The position numbers and the translations under genes are program-made. DNA of 37,956 bases from NCBI GenBank assembly GCA_012729765.1, contig JAAYCM010000100.1, forward strand, positions 1 to 37,956, written 5' to 3'. The DNA is from Chloroflexota bacterium (GTDB lineage Bacteria > Chloroflexota > Anaerolineae > Aggregatilineales > Aggregatilineaceae). The notes beneath the pieces were generated by a model. The model saw nothing but the letters and a program-made list of their open reading frames with translations, did not search any database and was not told the origin of the DNA. Below are positions 15,890 through 23,834 of the stretch, in pieces (position 1 is the first letter of the stretch; every line of letters starts with the position of its first letter).

Positions 15890-16372
15890 ATGCAGTTATG
15901 TAAATTCTGTGGTTTTGAGAACCGCGAAGGCGTCGTGTACTGTGAGCGGTGCGGGATCGCGCTGGTTCCTATTCCGCTGGCAACCCGGCAGCTTGCCGGT
16001 GCCGAGGGTCCACAAGGCGGCGGGGACGAGTTGGGGTCATCTGGGGTGGTCATCATCCAGTTCACTCCCGAAGACACGCCGATTGTGCTCCGCCTGCAGC
16101 GCGAGGTCGTTCTGGGCCGCATCACCGATCAGGCCCCCGGCGTAACCTACATCAACCTCACGCCCTATGGGGCTGAGGATGCCGGTGTCTCACGCCAGCA
16201 CGCGCGTCTGCTGCGCGATAACAACGTGCTGACGCTGATGGACCTGAACAGCACCAACGGGACCCAGGTTAACGGCGAGCCGCTGACCGCGTCGGTCGAG
16301 CGGCGTGTACGTGACGGGGACGAGATCACGCTGGGGCGGCTGAAGCTGTTCATCTACTTTGGCGTGCCGTGA
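15890..16372 (+). CDS. zinc-ribbon plus FHA domain protein
   Basis: A 160-aa cytoplasmic adaptor. The N-terminal zinc ribbon has Cys4, Cys7, Cys18 and Cys21 (CKFCGFENREGVVYCERCG). After a Gly-rich linker the FHA domain (about 75-155) shows LGRITD, the phosphothreonine-binding SRQHARL and NSTNGTQVNG, then DGDEITLGRLKL. FHA domains bind phosphothreonine peptides, so this is a plausible reader for Ser/Thr kinases such as the one at 6671-8305; that link is an inference. The start is set by the zinc ribbon; AGAAGGG lies about eight bases upstream. Confidence 0.9.
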   Translation: MQLCKFCGFENREGVVYCERCGIALVPIPLATRQLAGAEGPQGGGDELGSSGVVIIQFTPEDTPIVLRLQREVVLGRITDQAPGVTYINLTPYGAEDAGVSRQHARLLRDNNVLTLMDLNSTNGTQVNGEPLTASVERRVRDGDEITLGRLKLFIYFGVP

Positions 16373-16436
16373 TCGGCTCATGATCTCGGCGCGGCTGTGT
16401 GTCCGCGAAACCTAACTGGTGTGGAAGGGATGCGCC

Positions 16437-16898
16437 ATGCAGTTGATCAGCCCGGCGTTTCAAAACCTTGAGCCAGTCCCGGAGCCATATACCTGCCGGG
16501 GTCCCAACCTCAGCCCGCCGCTGGAATTCCGCGATCTGCCGGAAGGGACCGCGAGCCTGGTTTTGATGGTCGAGGATGTGGACGCACCGGCCAATCCCTG
16601 GGTGCACTGGCTGGTGTTCGACATCCCGCCCGTGACCACCGGCTGCGAGCCGGGCGAGATTCCCGATGGCGGCGTCGAGGGGATCGCCAACGGCGGCACA
16701 CACGGCTATGAAGGGCCGTGCCCGCGCTACTTTACGGGAACCCACCACTACCATTTCAAGCTCTACGCGCTGAACAAAAGACTGTCTTTGCCCAGTATCG
16801 CCAACCGCCCAATGGTCCTGGCGGCGATGGAAGGGCATGTGCTGGATCAGGCCGTGCTGATTGGGCTGGCGGAAGGCGACGGCGGCGCGATGGCGTAG
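16437..16898 (+). CDS. YbhB/YbcL-type PEBP (Raf-kinase-inhibitor-like) protein
   Basis: A 153-aa protein with no signal peptide. PEBP signatures: SPAFQNLEPVPEPYTCRGPNLSPP, LVLMVEDVDAP with the ligand-pocket Asp, PWVHWLVFDIP, the GYEGPCPR segment (G-x-x-G-P-x-P) and HHYHFKLYAL. Bacterial members bind anionic groups such as phosphate in a small pocket; the physiological role is unclear. The start follows GGAAGGGATG. It lies 64 bases after the FHA gene in the same direction. A weak terminator hairpin follows. Confidence 0.9.
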   Translation: MQLISPAFQNLEPVPEPYTCRGPNLSPPLEFRDLPEGTASLVLMVEDVDAPANPWVHWLVFDIPPVTTGCEPGEIPDGGVEGIANGGTHGYEGPCPRYFTGTHHYHFKLYALNKRLSLPSIANRPMVLAAMEGHVLDQAVLIGLAEGDGGAMA

Positions 16899-16924
16899 CT
16901 CCGGCCCGGAGATTACTTAACCCG

Positions 16925-16958
16925 ACGCCCACCGGCTCACACAGCGGCGGGCGTTTAT
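16925..16958 (+). terminator. possible terminator after the PEBP gene
   Basis: ACGCCC (16925-16930) pairs with GGGCGT (16949-16954), with further ACCG/CGG pairing inside, followed by TTTAT. The T run is short, so the call is moderate. Confidence 0.5.
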
Positions 16959-17026
16959 GTTGGCGCACGCCGCGCGACTGAGCGCCGCTAGCCTGACGGA
17001 CGGGCGACGGGATGGAGAAGGCACGG

Positions 17027-17032
17027 TACAAT
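17027..17032 (+). promoter_or_regulatory. -10 element (CGGTACAAT) of the secreted propeller gene
   Basis: TACAAT preceded by CGG, 61 bases upstream of the start at 17094; no -35 box seen. Confidence 0.4.
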
Positions 17033-17093
17033 GAACATGTTGGGATACAAACTATCACATCGCGGCACTCGTCCGACTCAGGAGAGAGGTTTG

Positions 17094-19007
17094 ATGCATA
17101 TTCGTTTCTGGCGTTTTCTGGCATTGGCTGGCGTGCTGGTGCTCCTGGCAGGCAGCGGCGTGCAGGGCGTCCGGGCGCAGGACGGCCAGCGCTATGAGAA
17201 TCCGTCGCTGGGCATTGCGTTCGATCTGCCCGCCGGGTGGGAAGTCGCGGCTGGGGAGCGCGCGCTGCTGGCGGGGGCTCCCAACGATCTGGTGACGGTC
17301 CAGGCGGGCGGCGTCCCGCAGGGCCTGGTGCTGCGCCTGACGTTCGGCACGTTCAATGAGCTGGGCATCGTGGACGCGACCGAGCTGCCCGATCTGCTGG
17401 CGCGGCTGGCGACGGGTGAGGGCGGTGCTCCGGCTCCGGAGCAGGCTCAGTGGGGCAACGGCAGCGGCTACCACACGCTCATGGTCGATCCGAACGAAGG
17501 GCTGACGGTGCACGTGGCGCTGCTGGCGGTCGCGGGGGGACGCGTGGCGGTCGTGCGCGGCATGGCCCCGACGGCAATCTGGGATGCGGGCGCGGGCGCG
17601 CAGTTCGATGGGCTGGTGCAGTCGCTCACGTTTTCGCTGCCGGTGCTCGATCAGGACTATATGGAGCGGATTGTCACCAACGATGGCGGCGTGATGTGGC
17701 ATTACCAGACCGGCCAGCCTTCGGATGGGCGCGTCGTGGCGGCGGGCGGCATCGTCTACGACCCCTTCGATGTGATGTATATCGGGGCCGGGCCGGGCGG
17801 CGTCCTGGCGATCAATATGGCGACCGGCCAGTATATCAGCTATATCGGCCCCTGGCTGAACGGCAATTTTGTCGATGTCGGGATCGGGCCGGATACGCGG
17901 CTCTACCTGGCGAACGTGGCCGAGGATACTTATAACGCGGTGATGGTGGTGGACCGGGCCGGGAATTACAACCGGGGGTGGGGCGTGCGCGGCGACGGCG
18001 ATGGCGAGTTTGCGCCCAACATGCCGCAGACGATCGCGGTCACGGCGCAGGGTGAGGTCTGGACGGTGTCTGAGGGGCACGCCAGCGGGATCGCCAACCG
18101 CCTCTATAAGTTCGACTCGTTCGGCAACCTGCTGCTGACCGTCGATCTGAGCACGCTCAATCCCGATCTGTCGGGCGTGCGGCTCGCGGTCAACGACGAA
18201 ACGGGCGCGATCTACCTGACCGGCGCGACGGGCAATCTGAACGTGATCGACTCGAACGGGCAGCCCCTGGTGCTGAATCTGGGCCAGGAGACGCTGATCG
18301 ATCAGACGCCGGTCGAGATCGGGATCATGCCCGATGGCAATATCGTGCTGGCGCTGCCTGCGCCGGGGCTGGATGGCTTCGGCTTCCTGGAATTCAGCGT
18401 CGCCGGCCAGCTTCTCGACGCGTTTGGCCTGCCCTACGATCCGGCGCGCAGCACGAACGGCGCGTTCCTGCCGGGTGAATACCTGCGCCCGGCGGGGCTG
18501 GTCTTTGGGCCGGACGGCATGGGCTACTGGGTCGAGACGAATCCCGACAGCGGCTTCACGCAGGTGCAGGCGTTCCTGTTCACCGGCGATGGCCGTCTGA
18601 CATTGGGCAGCGAAGTCCCGGCGGATGCGAGCGCTCCGGCGGCTGGATCGGTCGATCCGGCTCAGGGCGGCGGCATCATCGGCTATGGGGAGACGGTGCA
18701 CGGCGTGCTCAACAACCGCTATCCGTCCCATGAATGGCGGTTCGAGGGGCGCGTGGGCGATCACATTGTGATTACGATGGTCGATGCGACCGGGTCGGGG
18801 ATACTCGATCCCAAGATCGAGCTGCGTGTTGCGGATGGGCGCGTGATCGCCAGCAACGATGACGCGGGCCAGATCGCGGTCGAGGGGCTTGCCCCGCGCG
18901 ATTCCCGGCTGGAATTCGATCTGCCCAACGACGGGCAGTATATCATCCTGGCCGGACGCTTCGGCGGGCGCGGCGAGTATGAGCTGACACTGGAAGGGCC
19001 GCAGTAG
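17094..19007 (+). CDS. secreted multidomain protein: PsbP-like, NHL-like propeller, PPC-like
   Basis: A 637-aa exported protein. The signal peptide (1-28, ending GVQGVRAQ) starts at the ATG at 17094, which follows AGGAGAGAGG. Residues 30-190 form a PsbP/Mog1-like domain opening YENPSLGIAFDLPAGWEV. Residues 195-490 have repeated strands with DVGIGPDTRLYLAN, IAVTAQGEVWTVSEG, LAVNDETGAIYLTG and IGIMPDGNIVLAL, as in NHL/SMP-30-type beta-propellers. The last 110 residues resemble pre-peptidase C-terminal domains (HEWRFEGRVGDHIVITM, LDPKIELR, DGQYIILAGRFGGRGEYEL). No catalytic site is recognised; it is probably an extracellular binding or scaffold protein. It stands alone and converges with the next gene. 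Confidence 0.85.
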   Translation: MHIRFWRFLALAGVLVLLAGSGVQGVRAQDGQRYENPSLGIAFDLPAGWEVAAGERALLAGAPNDLVTVQAGGVPQGLVLRLTFGTFNELGIVDATELPDLLARLATGEGGAPAPEQAQWGNGSGYHTLMVDPNEGLTVHVALLAVAGGRVAVVRGMAPTAIWDAGAGAQFDGLVQSLTFSLPVLDQDYMERIVTNDGGVMWHYQTGQPSDGRVVAAGGIVYDPFDVMYIGAGPGGVLAINMATGQYISYIGPWLNGNFVDVGIGPDTRLYLANVAEDTYNAVMVVDRAGNYNRGWGVRGDGDGEFAPNMPQTIAVTAQGEVWTVSEGHASGIANRLYKFDSFGNLLLTVDLSTLNPDLSGVRLAVNDETGAIYLTGATGNLNVIDSNGQPLVLNLGQETLIDQTPVEIGIMPDGNIVLALPAPGLDGFGFLEFSVAGQLLDAFGLPYDPARSTNGAFLPGEYLRPAGLVFGPDGMGYWVETNPDSGFTQVQAFLFTGDGRLTLGSEVPADASAPAAGSVDPAQGGGIIGYGETVHGVLNNRYPSHEWRFEGRVGDHIVITMVDATGSGILDPKIELRVADGRVIASNDDAGQIAVEGLAPRDSRLEFDLPNDGQYIILAGRFGGRGEYELTLEGPQ

Positions 19008-19039
19008 CGCGCGGCTGATACTGGCAGGCACACAATGAA

Positions 19040-19070
19040 CCGGCGCGGGCGGATTGTCCACTCGCGCCGG
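19040..19070. terminator. terminator hairpin between convergent genes
   Basis: CCGGCGCG (19040-19047) pairs with CGCGCCGG (19063-19070), an 8-bp perfect stem, followed on the plus strand by ATTTGAT. It lies between stops at 19007 and 19077, so it may serve both directions. The T tract is weak. Confidence 0.55.
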
Positions 19071-19076
19071 ATTTGA

Positions 19077-20315
19077 TCACGGGCTGGTGCGGCTGCCGGA
19101 GTCCGGTGGGGTGGCGGCAGCGTCCTTGTCCGCCTCGCCCGGCTTGCCGCTCTCTGGCGCGGATGGGGGCTTCGGCTCGCTGGTCTGGCGCGGCGCGAGA
19201 TCGTTGGCCGGCGCGTGCCGGTTAGGGGCGGCGCTCTCAGCGGGCAGGATGATTGGCCGGGTCTCGTCCGGCACGGCTGCCTCGACTGACTCGGCTGGCT
19301 GGTCCGGCGCGGCTGGTGGGGTCGGTGGGGGCGCTGCCGGCTCCGATGCAGACAGCACCGTGCGCATGAGCGGCGTCGAGCTGCTGACAATCGTCACCGA
19401 ATTATCCTTTGGGAGCGCGGTCGATTCGGGCTGGACCGGGTCGGGGGTGGGGGGCAGCGGTGGGGAGATCGGTGACTCGACGCGCGACACCGGCGGCAGT
19501 GGGCGCAGCACGGCCAGCGGCGGCGCTTTCGGCGTAGCCTCGTCCTGGGATGGTATCGGCGGGAGGAGATCGGTCAGAATCGGCGTCTCGTCGCTTTCCA
19601 GGGCGACCGTCTCGCCCGCCGACTCGGCCTGCTCGGACGGCGCGGCTTCCGGGGGGCGGGTGGCGCGTGCGCGCTGGACGAAGAAGGCAAACTCACTCTG
19701 CCCCGGCGCAGAATTGAGCAGCAGCTCGTAGCTGTTGAGCCGGATAAAATCGCGCGCGTTGGCCAGCTCCAGGGCGACATTCTGCTCGCGCCAGTGCCCG
19801 CTAAAGCTGGCGATCAGCGCGCTGAGCGGCGTGGGGAGCGGGGTCGGGCGCGCAAACTGCACGCGGAACCACGCGCCCTGATCAGTGGCCTCGACCGTCA
19901 CCCGCACGTTGGTGCCCTGGGTGAGCGCCGCCGAATAGAGCAGCAGCAGCGCCTCTTGCAGCGTATCCTGATTGCCGTGCAGCAGCGGATTCTGGTGCAG
20001 GCGCGGGGCCGGGCTGAGCTGAAGCTGGACCGAGATCCAGCCCAGCAGAGAGTTGGCGCGGAAGGGGCGCAGCGCGCGGGCCGGAATCGGCTCGCCCTGT
20101 TTGTAGCGCAGCAGATAGGTCCAGGCAGTAAACAGGTTCAGCACGCTGACGATCTTATCGGTGGCGCGCTTTTTCCAGAAGCCGGGCGGCAGGTTCCGGG
20201 CTTCGGGCATGTCACTGAGGGCGAGGCTGGAGAGCGCAGCATTCAGCGAATCGGTGACACGGTTGTAGATCAGGAATTGTAGATTAGCCAGAGATTCCCA
20301 GTCAGGCTCAGACAT
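19077..20315 (-). CDS. histidine-kinase-like protein with degenerate ATPase domain and Pro-rich tail
   Basis: A 412-aa soluble protein. Residues 1-220 have a two-helix region (IYNRVTDSLNAALSSLAL, DKIVSVLNLFTAWTYLLR) followed by TLQEALLLLYSAALTQGTNVRVTVEATDQGAWFRVQF. This mimics the dimerisation region plus N-box of sensor kinases. No phospho-accepting His in an H-box and no G1/G2 glycine boxes are present, so kinase activity is unlikely. Residues 225-412 are low-complexity, rich in Pro, Glu, Ser and Ala. I cannot name a family; a scaffold or anti-sigma-like role is possible. GGGGGGTATT precedes the start. The small four-Cys protein gene lies upstream on the same strand, 147 bases away. Confidence 0.6.
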   Translation of the reverse strand: MSEPDWESLANLQFLIYNRVTDSLNAALSSLALSDMPEARNLPPGFWKKRATDKIVSVLNLFTAWTYLLRYKQGEPIPARALRPFRANSLLGWISVQLQLSPAPRLHQNPLLHGNQDTLQEALLLLYSAALTQGTNVRVTVEATDQGAWFRVQFARPTPLPTPLSALIASFSGHWREQNVALELANARDFIRLNSYELLLNSAPGQSEFAFFVQRARATRPPEAAPSEQAESAGETVALESDETPILTDLLPPIPSQDEATPKAPPLAVLRPLPPVSRVESPISPPLPPTPDPVQPESTALPKDNSVTIVSSSTPLMRTVLSASEPAAPPPTPPAAPDQPAESVEAAVPDETRPIILPAESAAPNRHAPANDLAPRQTSEPKPPSAPESGKPGEADKDAAATPPDSGSRTSP

Positions 20316-20332
20316 AATACCCCCCGTGACTC

Positions 20333-20372
20333 ACCGGGCGGTGTTGACATTAAGGTGTGGTAAACGCCCGGT
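20333..20372. other. inverted repeat between two minus-strand genes
   Basis: ACCGGGCG (20333-20340) and CGCCCGGT (20365-20372) are perfect 8-base arms around a 24-base spacer. It lies just upstream of the gene starting at 20315 and downstream of the stop at 20463, so it may be a terminator without a T run or an operator. The remaining bases to 20462 show no feature. Confidence 0.35.
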
Positions 20373-20462
20373 TGATGAATGGTAGATCATCCCCACAAAT
20401 GGCGAATGCGGGCCCCGCCTGCCCGCATTCGGAATGAATTGTTACGCATCGGTGGCCTGCAA

Positions 20463-20819
20463 TCAGGCGATTTCGACCAGATTGGCCAGTATCTCGATAC
20501 TGTTCGGCTGCTCCAGATACTGGCGGACATCTCCGCGCGCCTGCTCGAACAGGTCCAGCAGGTCGGCATCCGAGCCTTTGAAGCGGCGCAGCGTCTGAAG
20601 TGTGCACATGGTGCAGCCGCGCATGGCCCGGTAGCTGTCCGTCTCGCAGGCCATACACCCGTTGAGCCGGATCATGACCAGCATAAAGGCCAGTATATCC
20701 TCGTGTGTTTCGGGCAGAGCGGTCAGCCGGTCGATCAGTTCGCGCCAGCTTTCGCCGCGCGCCTCACGCAGACGCGGAATCGCGTAGTGCGGAAACATCA
20801 GCTCATTTTTCGTATACAT
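20463..20819 (-). CDS. small four-cysteine protein of unknown function
   Basis: A 118-aa protein beginning MYTKNELMFPHYAIPRLREARG, preceded by a weak AGGGTGGG. It is helical, with a central CMACETDSYRAMRGCTMC block whose two CxxC pairs could bind zinc or an iron-sulfur cluster. Conserved-looking flanks include ESWRELIDRLTALPETHEDILAFMLVMIRLNGC and TLRRFKGSDADLLDLFEQ. No membrane segment or signal peptide. I do not recognise the family. It may be cotranscribed with the histidine-kinase-like gene downstream (147 bases). Confidence 0.65.
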   Translation of the reverse strand: MYTKNELMFPHYAIPRLREARGESWRELIDRLTALPETHEDILAFMLVMIRLNGCMACETDSYRAMRGCTMCTLQTLRRFKGSDADLLDLFEQARGDVRQYLEQPNSIEILANLVEIA

Positions 20820-20887
20820 CCAGCCCACCCTGTCTGCTACAGTACGCCCCGATCTGCCTTGCCAGCAGCTCCCCTTATAGTGTCGCA

Positions 20888-20903
20888 ATGCTTCCTAAAG
20901 CAT
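20888..20903. promoter_or_regulatory. small palindrome in a divergent promoter region
   Basis: ATGCTT-CCTA-AAGCAT is a perfect 6-bp inverted repeat in the AT-rich intergenic region between divergent genes (starts 20819 and 21069). It could be an operator; nothing else supports that. Confidence 0.3.
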
Positions 20904-21028
20904 AGCATATAGTCTGCGACGTTTCTATCATATCGTACTCCGGTACTGCTGTGGGTTATAAACAGGTTTGGAATGCATCGTCAGGGGCGTAGCAGGGCGC
21001 GCGCTTTCGTGCCCGGCGCACGTTCGAG

Positions 21029-21034
21029 TATAAT
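21029..21034 (+). promoter_or_regulatory. -10 element (TATAAT) of the FxLYD lipoprotein gene
   Basis: TATAAT in CGAGTATAATC, 34 bases upstream of the start at 21069, with no clear -35. Confidence 0.45.
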
Positions 21035-21068
21035 CACGCGCACCGGACAGCAGTTAAGGAGAGGCGTG

Positions 21069-22304
21069 ATGCGTGGGCGCATGCTTGTAGGGTTCGTGGT
21101 GCTGATGCTGATCCTGACGGCGTGTGGGCTGGGCGGCGCGCAGATTGACGACCCGGTGATCGTCGTTGCGACGCCTGTGCCGCCTGACGCCGATTTCGTC
21201 ACCTACCGGCACCCGTCGGGCGTGTTCTCGCTGCGCATGCCTCCCGACTGGATCGCCGGGGAGCTGCCCGACCGCAGCGGGGTACGCGTCCAGTTCACCG
21301 ATCTCGAAGAAGCCCAGGCGGTCACGCGGCTGAGCGTCTATATCGTCAACACCGGCCAGCCGATGACGCCCGAAGCCTTTGCCCAGGCCGCCAATGCTTA
21401 CCAGCCGCCGGATGACGTGGCCGCCTACGACTGGCAGGAAGTCGAGCGCGTCGCCCAGCGCGACGGCAGCCGCCGGATCAGCGGGGTGCGGCATTATCCG
21501 GTGCTGGGGCCGCGCAGCCTGAATATCTTTTTGCAGGGCGATGGCTCGTTCTTCAGCGCGCTCGAAGTGGATGTGACCGGGGCGAGCAACGAGACGATCA
21601 ATACCCTGCGCGCGGTCGTGAACACGTATCACGTCAGCCAGGAAGCCGAGCTGGCAGTCGGCACGGTCCAGCAGGCCGCCGCCGGTGTGACCTCCTACAG
21701 CGGCGTGATCGGCTTCAACGGCTATCTGGACTGGACCGATCCGCAGGGCACGTTCCATATCACGGGCGAAGCGGTCAATACCACGCTCACGCCGCTCGAA
21801 GCGGTGCGGCTCTCCGCCGTGCTGTTCGACGCGCAGGGCCGCCGCCTGGCCGAGCAGTCGGATATTCTGGCGGTCGATGTGCTGGCCGCCGGGCAGGGCG
21901 CGCCGTTCGATCTGCGCTTCGAGGGCGGCAAGCCCGCGATGGCCGTCCGCTACGAACTGCATATCGCCGGGCGCCAGGCCGAATACGCGCTGCAATCGTT
22001 TTATGGGCCGGAGAATTTCGCCGTCGCCAACGACGAGGCGCTGTATAACGAGCGTGGGAATCTAGTGGTGCGCGGCGAGCTGGCGAATATTGGCCCCAGC
22101 GTAGCCGGATCGGTGCGCGTCCTGGTTGCGATCTGGGACGACCAGGGCCGGGTGGTGGGCACCGAGACGGTGTTCGTCGCCCGCCCGCAGCTTGTCCCGC
22201 AGGAAGCCGCGCAGTTCGAGGTGACATTCTACGAGCTGGGCGGCCCGGCGATCACGTATACGCTGATCGTGCTGGGCACCATTGTCGAAGCGCCCGCCGA
22301 ATAA
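21069..22304 (+). CDS. lipoprotein with PsbP-like and FxLYD-like domains
   Basis: A 411-aa lipoprotein. The ATG at 21069 follows TAAGGAGAGG and opens a signal peptide with lipobox LTAC (Cys19). Residues 45-190 resemble the PsbP/Mog1 fold (YRHPSGVFSLRMPPDWIAGE), shared with the genes at 17094 and 22453. The C-terminal half holds two FxLYD-like modules: FHITGEAVNTTLTPLEAVRLSAVLFDAQGR and LVVRGELANIGPSVAGSVRVLVAIWDDQGRVVG. These modules occur on surface proteins and their ligands are mostly unknown. Probably anchored to the outer face of the membrane. It is followed by a strong hairpin and a second PsbP-like membrane protein. Confidence 0.85.
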   Translation: MRGRMLVGFVVLMLILTACGLGGAQIDDPVIVVATPVPPDADFVTYRHPSGVFSLRMPPDWIAGELPDRSGVRVQFTDLEEAQAVTRLSVYIVNTGQPMTPEAFAQAANAYQPPDDVAAYDWQEVERVAQRDGSRRISGVRHYPVLGPRSLNIFLQGDGSFFSALEVDVTGASNETINTLRAVVNTYHVSQEAELAVGTVQQAAAGVTSYSGVIGFNGYLDWTDPQGTFHITGEAVNTTLTPLEAVRLSAVLFDAQGRRLAEQSDILAVDVLAAGQGAPFDLRFEGGKPAMAVRYELHIAGRQAEYALQSFYGPENFAVANDEALYNERGNLVVRGELANIGPSVAGSVRVLVAIWDDQGRVVGTETVFVARPQLVPQEAAQFEVTFYELGGPAITYTLIVLGTIVEAPAE

Positions 22305-22351
22305 AACGGGGCCATCCACTTCAGAAAACCCCCCAACTGACCTACTTGTAA

Positions 22352-22381
22352 ACCGCCCACTGGTTTGATGCAGTGGGCGGT
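22352..22381. terminator. strong hairpin after the FxLYD lipoprotein gene
   Basis: ACCGCCCACTG (22352-22362) and CAGTGGGCGGT (22371-22381) form a perfect 11-bp stem with an 8-base loop. No T run follows on the plus strand, so termination may be imperfect and read into the next gene. Confidence 0.55.
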
Positions 22382-22452
22382 AATCCCGCGTATCTTTAAT
22401 AGGAGTGTTAGGATTCCGTGTTTTTGGGCATGTGCCAGAAAACACGTCGAGA

Positions 22453-23118
22453 ATGGATAGGGTCAGGTTGGCACGCAGACGCAGAAGAAGACAACAACCG
22501 ATTATTCGCCGGGGATGCGGCTGGCTGCCCTCACTGGTGGGTATCATCGTGGTGATTGTGGCGCTGGTGCTGCTTTCGCGCGGGCAGGATGCCGATGGCA
22601 ACATCGAGTCCGGGCGGCCCGGCGTGTATACGGCGCGCAGCGGAGTCAGTTTTCGCTATCCCGAAGCTTGGGCGCTCGACGAGGTGGAAGGCCGGGTAAC
22701 GGTCGCCACCAGCACGCGCGCCCTGGAAGCCGTCGCGCCGCTGCCGGGCGATTTCTCCGCAACGGTTTTTCCGCCGTTTCCGGCCAGTATGCTGGCGAAC
22801 TCGAATCTGACGACCGAGAACGTGCTGGCGAATATCATCCAGGCGCGCGGCGATATTGTCGCCCAGAGCGAGACGAGCGAGATCACGGTGAACGGCCATC
22901 GCGCGCTGCGGGCGTCGTTCCAGACGGCGACCTCGGAAGGCTTCGCGCTGGCGATTGAGCTGCCGGATGGCGGGGTGATCCCGTTTGTGGCCGAAGGCGC
23001 GCCCGGCTCGCTGGCTGAGTTTGAAGCGGAAGCCCTGGAAATCGCCGGGAGTATCGAGCCGGCTCAAGTCGAGCCGACGAGCACGCCGGAGCCGACTGGA
23101 ACACCTGTAACCCAATAA
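22453..23118 (+). CDS. membrane-anchored PsbP-like protein
   Basis: A 221-aa protein from the ATG at 22453 (weak CGAGA upstream); an in-frame GTG at 22405 is an alternative start. An Arg-rich cytoplasmic stub (RRRRRRQQPIIRRG) precedes one membrane helix (SLVGIIVVIVALVLL) and then an outer domain opening VYTARSGVSFRYPEAWALDEV, similar to the PsbP/Mog1-like openings of the two neighbouring surface genes. The C-terminal tail is rich in Thr, Pro and Glu. No catalytic residues are recognised. Its position after a related lipoprotein suggests a shared role at the cell surface, perhaps after local duplication. Confidence 0.75.
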   Translation: MDRVRLARRRRRRQQPIIRRGCGWLPSLVGIIVVIVALVLLSRGQDADGNIESGRPGVYTARSGVSFRYPEAWALDEVEGRVTVATSTRALEAVAPLPGDFSATVFPPFPASMLANSNLTTENVLANIIQARGDIVAQSETSEITVNGHRALRASFQTATSEGFALAIELPDGGVIPFVAEGAPGSLAEFEAEALEIAGSIEPAQVEPTSTPEPTGTPVTQ

Positions 23119-23197
23119 CGCTTCCTGCCCCACGCAGGATCACTTCTCGTGCCAGTTTGGAATTGGAAGCGCGCAGGCGCTCAAGGAGTCAGAAGTC

Positions 23198-23536
23198 ATG
23201 TTCTATCCCATTCTTCTCGCCTTTCAGGAGATCACCGAGCGGCCTATCACGGTCAGTACGACCGTCGGGCAGGTCATCGCCTGGATTTTGATCGGCCTGA
23301 TTGCCGGTCTGCTGGCCAGCATCCTGGTGCGCGGGCGGATGAGCCTGGCCGGGGTGGTGCTGCTCGGTTTGATCGGCGCGGTCATCGGTGGCTATATCTT
23401 CGACGCGCTCGACATCAGCGCGACCGGCAGCCTGAGCGGCGGCATCATCATCCGCTGGATCGACATCCTGGCCGCATTCATCGGCGCGGTGCTGATCATG
23501 TTTATCGCCAGCGCCTTCGTCTGGCGGCGGTTCTAG
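23198..23536 (+). CDS. GlsB/YeaQ/YmgE-like small membrane protein
   Basis: A 112-aa protein with three or four hydrophobic helices: VIAWILIGLIAGLLASILV, GVVLLGLIGAVIGGYIF and IDILAAFIGAVLIMFIASAF. The G-x-I-A-G-x-L-A pattern and the short Gly-rich hairpins match the transglycosylase-associated/GlsB family, small stress-related membrane proteins of uncertain function; the old transglycosylase name does not imply enzyme activity. AAGGAGTCAGAAGTC precedes the start at 23198. Its TAG stop (23534-23536) is the first TAG of repeat copy 5. Confidence 0.88.
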   Translation: MFYPILLAFQEITERPITVSTTVGQVIAWILIGLIAGLLASILVRGRMSLAGVVLLGLIGAVIGGYIFDALDISATGSLSGGIIIRWIDILAAFIGAVLIMFIASAFVWRRF

Positions 23537-23710
23537 CAGCGGCTCTGCGCTTTTACCCCCCATCCCCCGGCCCCTTCCCCCACTGCTTCGCGGAGGGACG
23601 GGGAGCAGAATTTGAAGTCCTTCCCTCATTTTGGGGGAAGGATTTAGGATGGGGGGCAGGGTCGTTCGCCTCATTCAGCGTTCGGAAATTTTGGCGGCTG
23701 TTCCACCTCT
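23533..23710. repeat. CTAG-bounded structured repeat, copy 5 (reverse orientation)
   Basis: Begins CTAG at the stop codon of the preceding gene. The core runs in reverse relative to copies 1-4: CCCCCATCCCCCGGCCCC, CTTCGCGGAGGGACGGGG, AAGTCCTTCCCTC, then GGATTTAGGATGGGGGG. The arm GTCGTTCGCCTCATTCAGCG matches copies 3 and 7. The right end (GGCGGCTGTTCCACCTCT) is degenerate. Confidence 0.8.
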
Positions 23711-23780
23711 GATACCCCGCATACCACGCACCGGCCCCGCAGCCGGTGTATTTTTTCTGCCCGGCACGGCCAAGACACGT

Positions 23781-23786
23781 TACAAT
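23781..23786 (+). promoter_or_regulatory. -10 element (CGTTACAAT) of the WD40 gene
   Basis: TACAAT preceded by CGT, 48 bases upstream of the start at 23835, just after repeat copy 5; no clear -35. Confidence 0.4.
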
Positions 23787-23834
23787 CAGATCACGGCGGC
23801 CCGGCACCGGGCGAGCAGAGTGATCGGACGGGCC

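Noticed and set aside
17055..19061. Minus-strand open frame of over 660 codons opposite the secreted propeller gene
   Set aside because: Codon-bias shadow; Arg/His-rich product with no domain, while the plus strand has a signal peptide, domains and an SD.
23631..23834. N-terminal extension of the WD40 gene from an ATG at 23631
   Set aside because: The extension translates repeat copy 5 and intergenic DNA; a signal peptide begins at 23835 and a -10 element lies at 23781.
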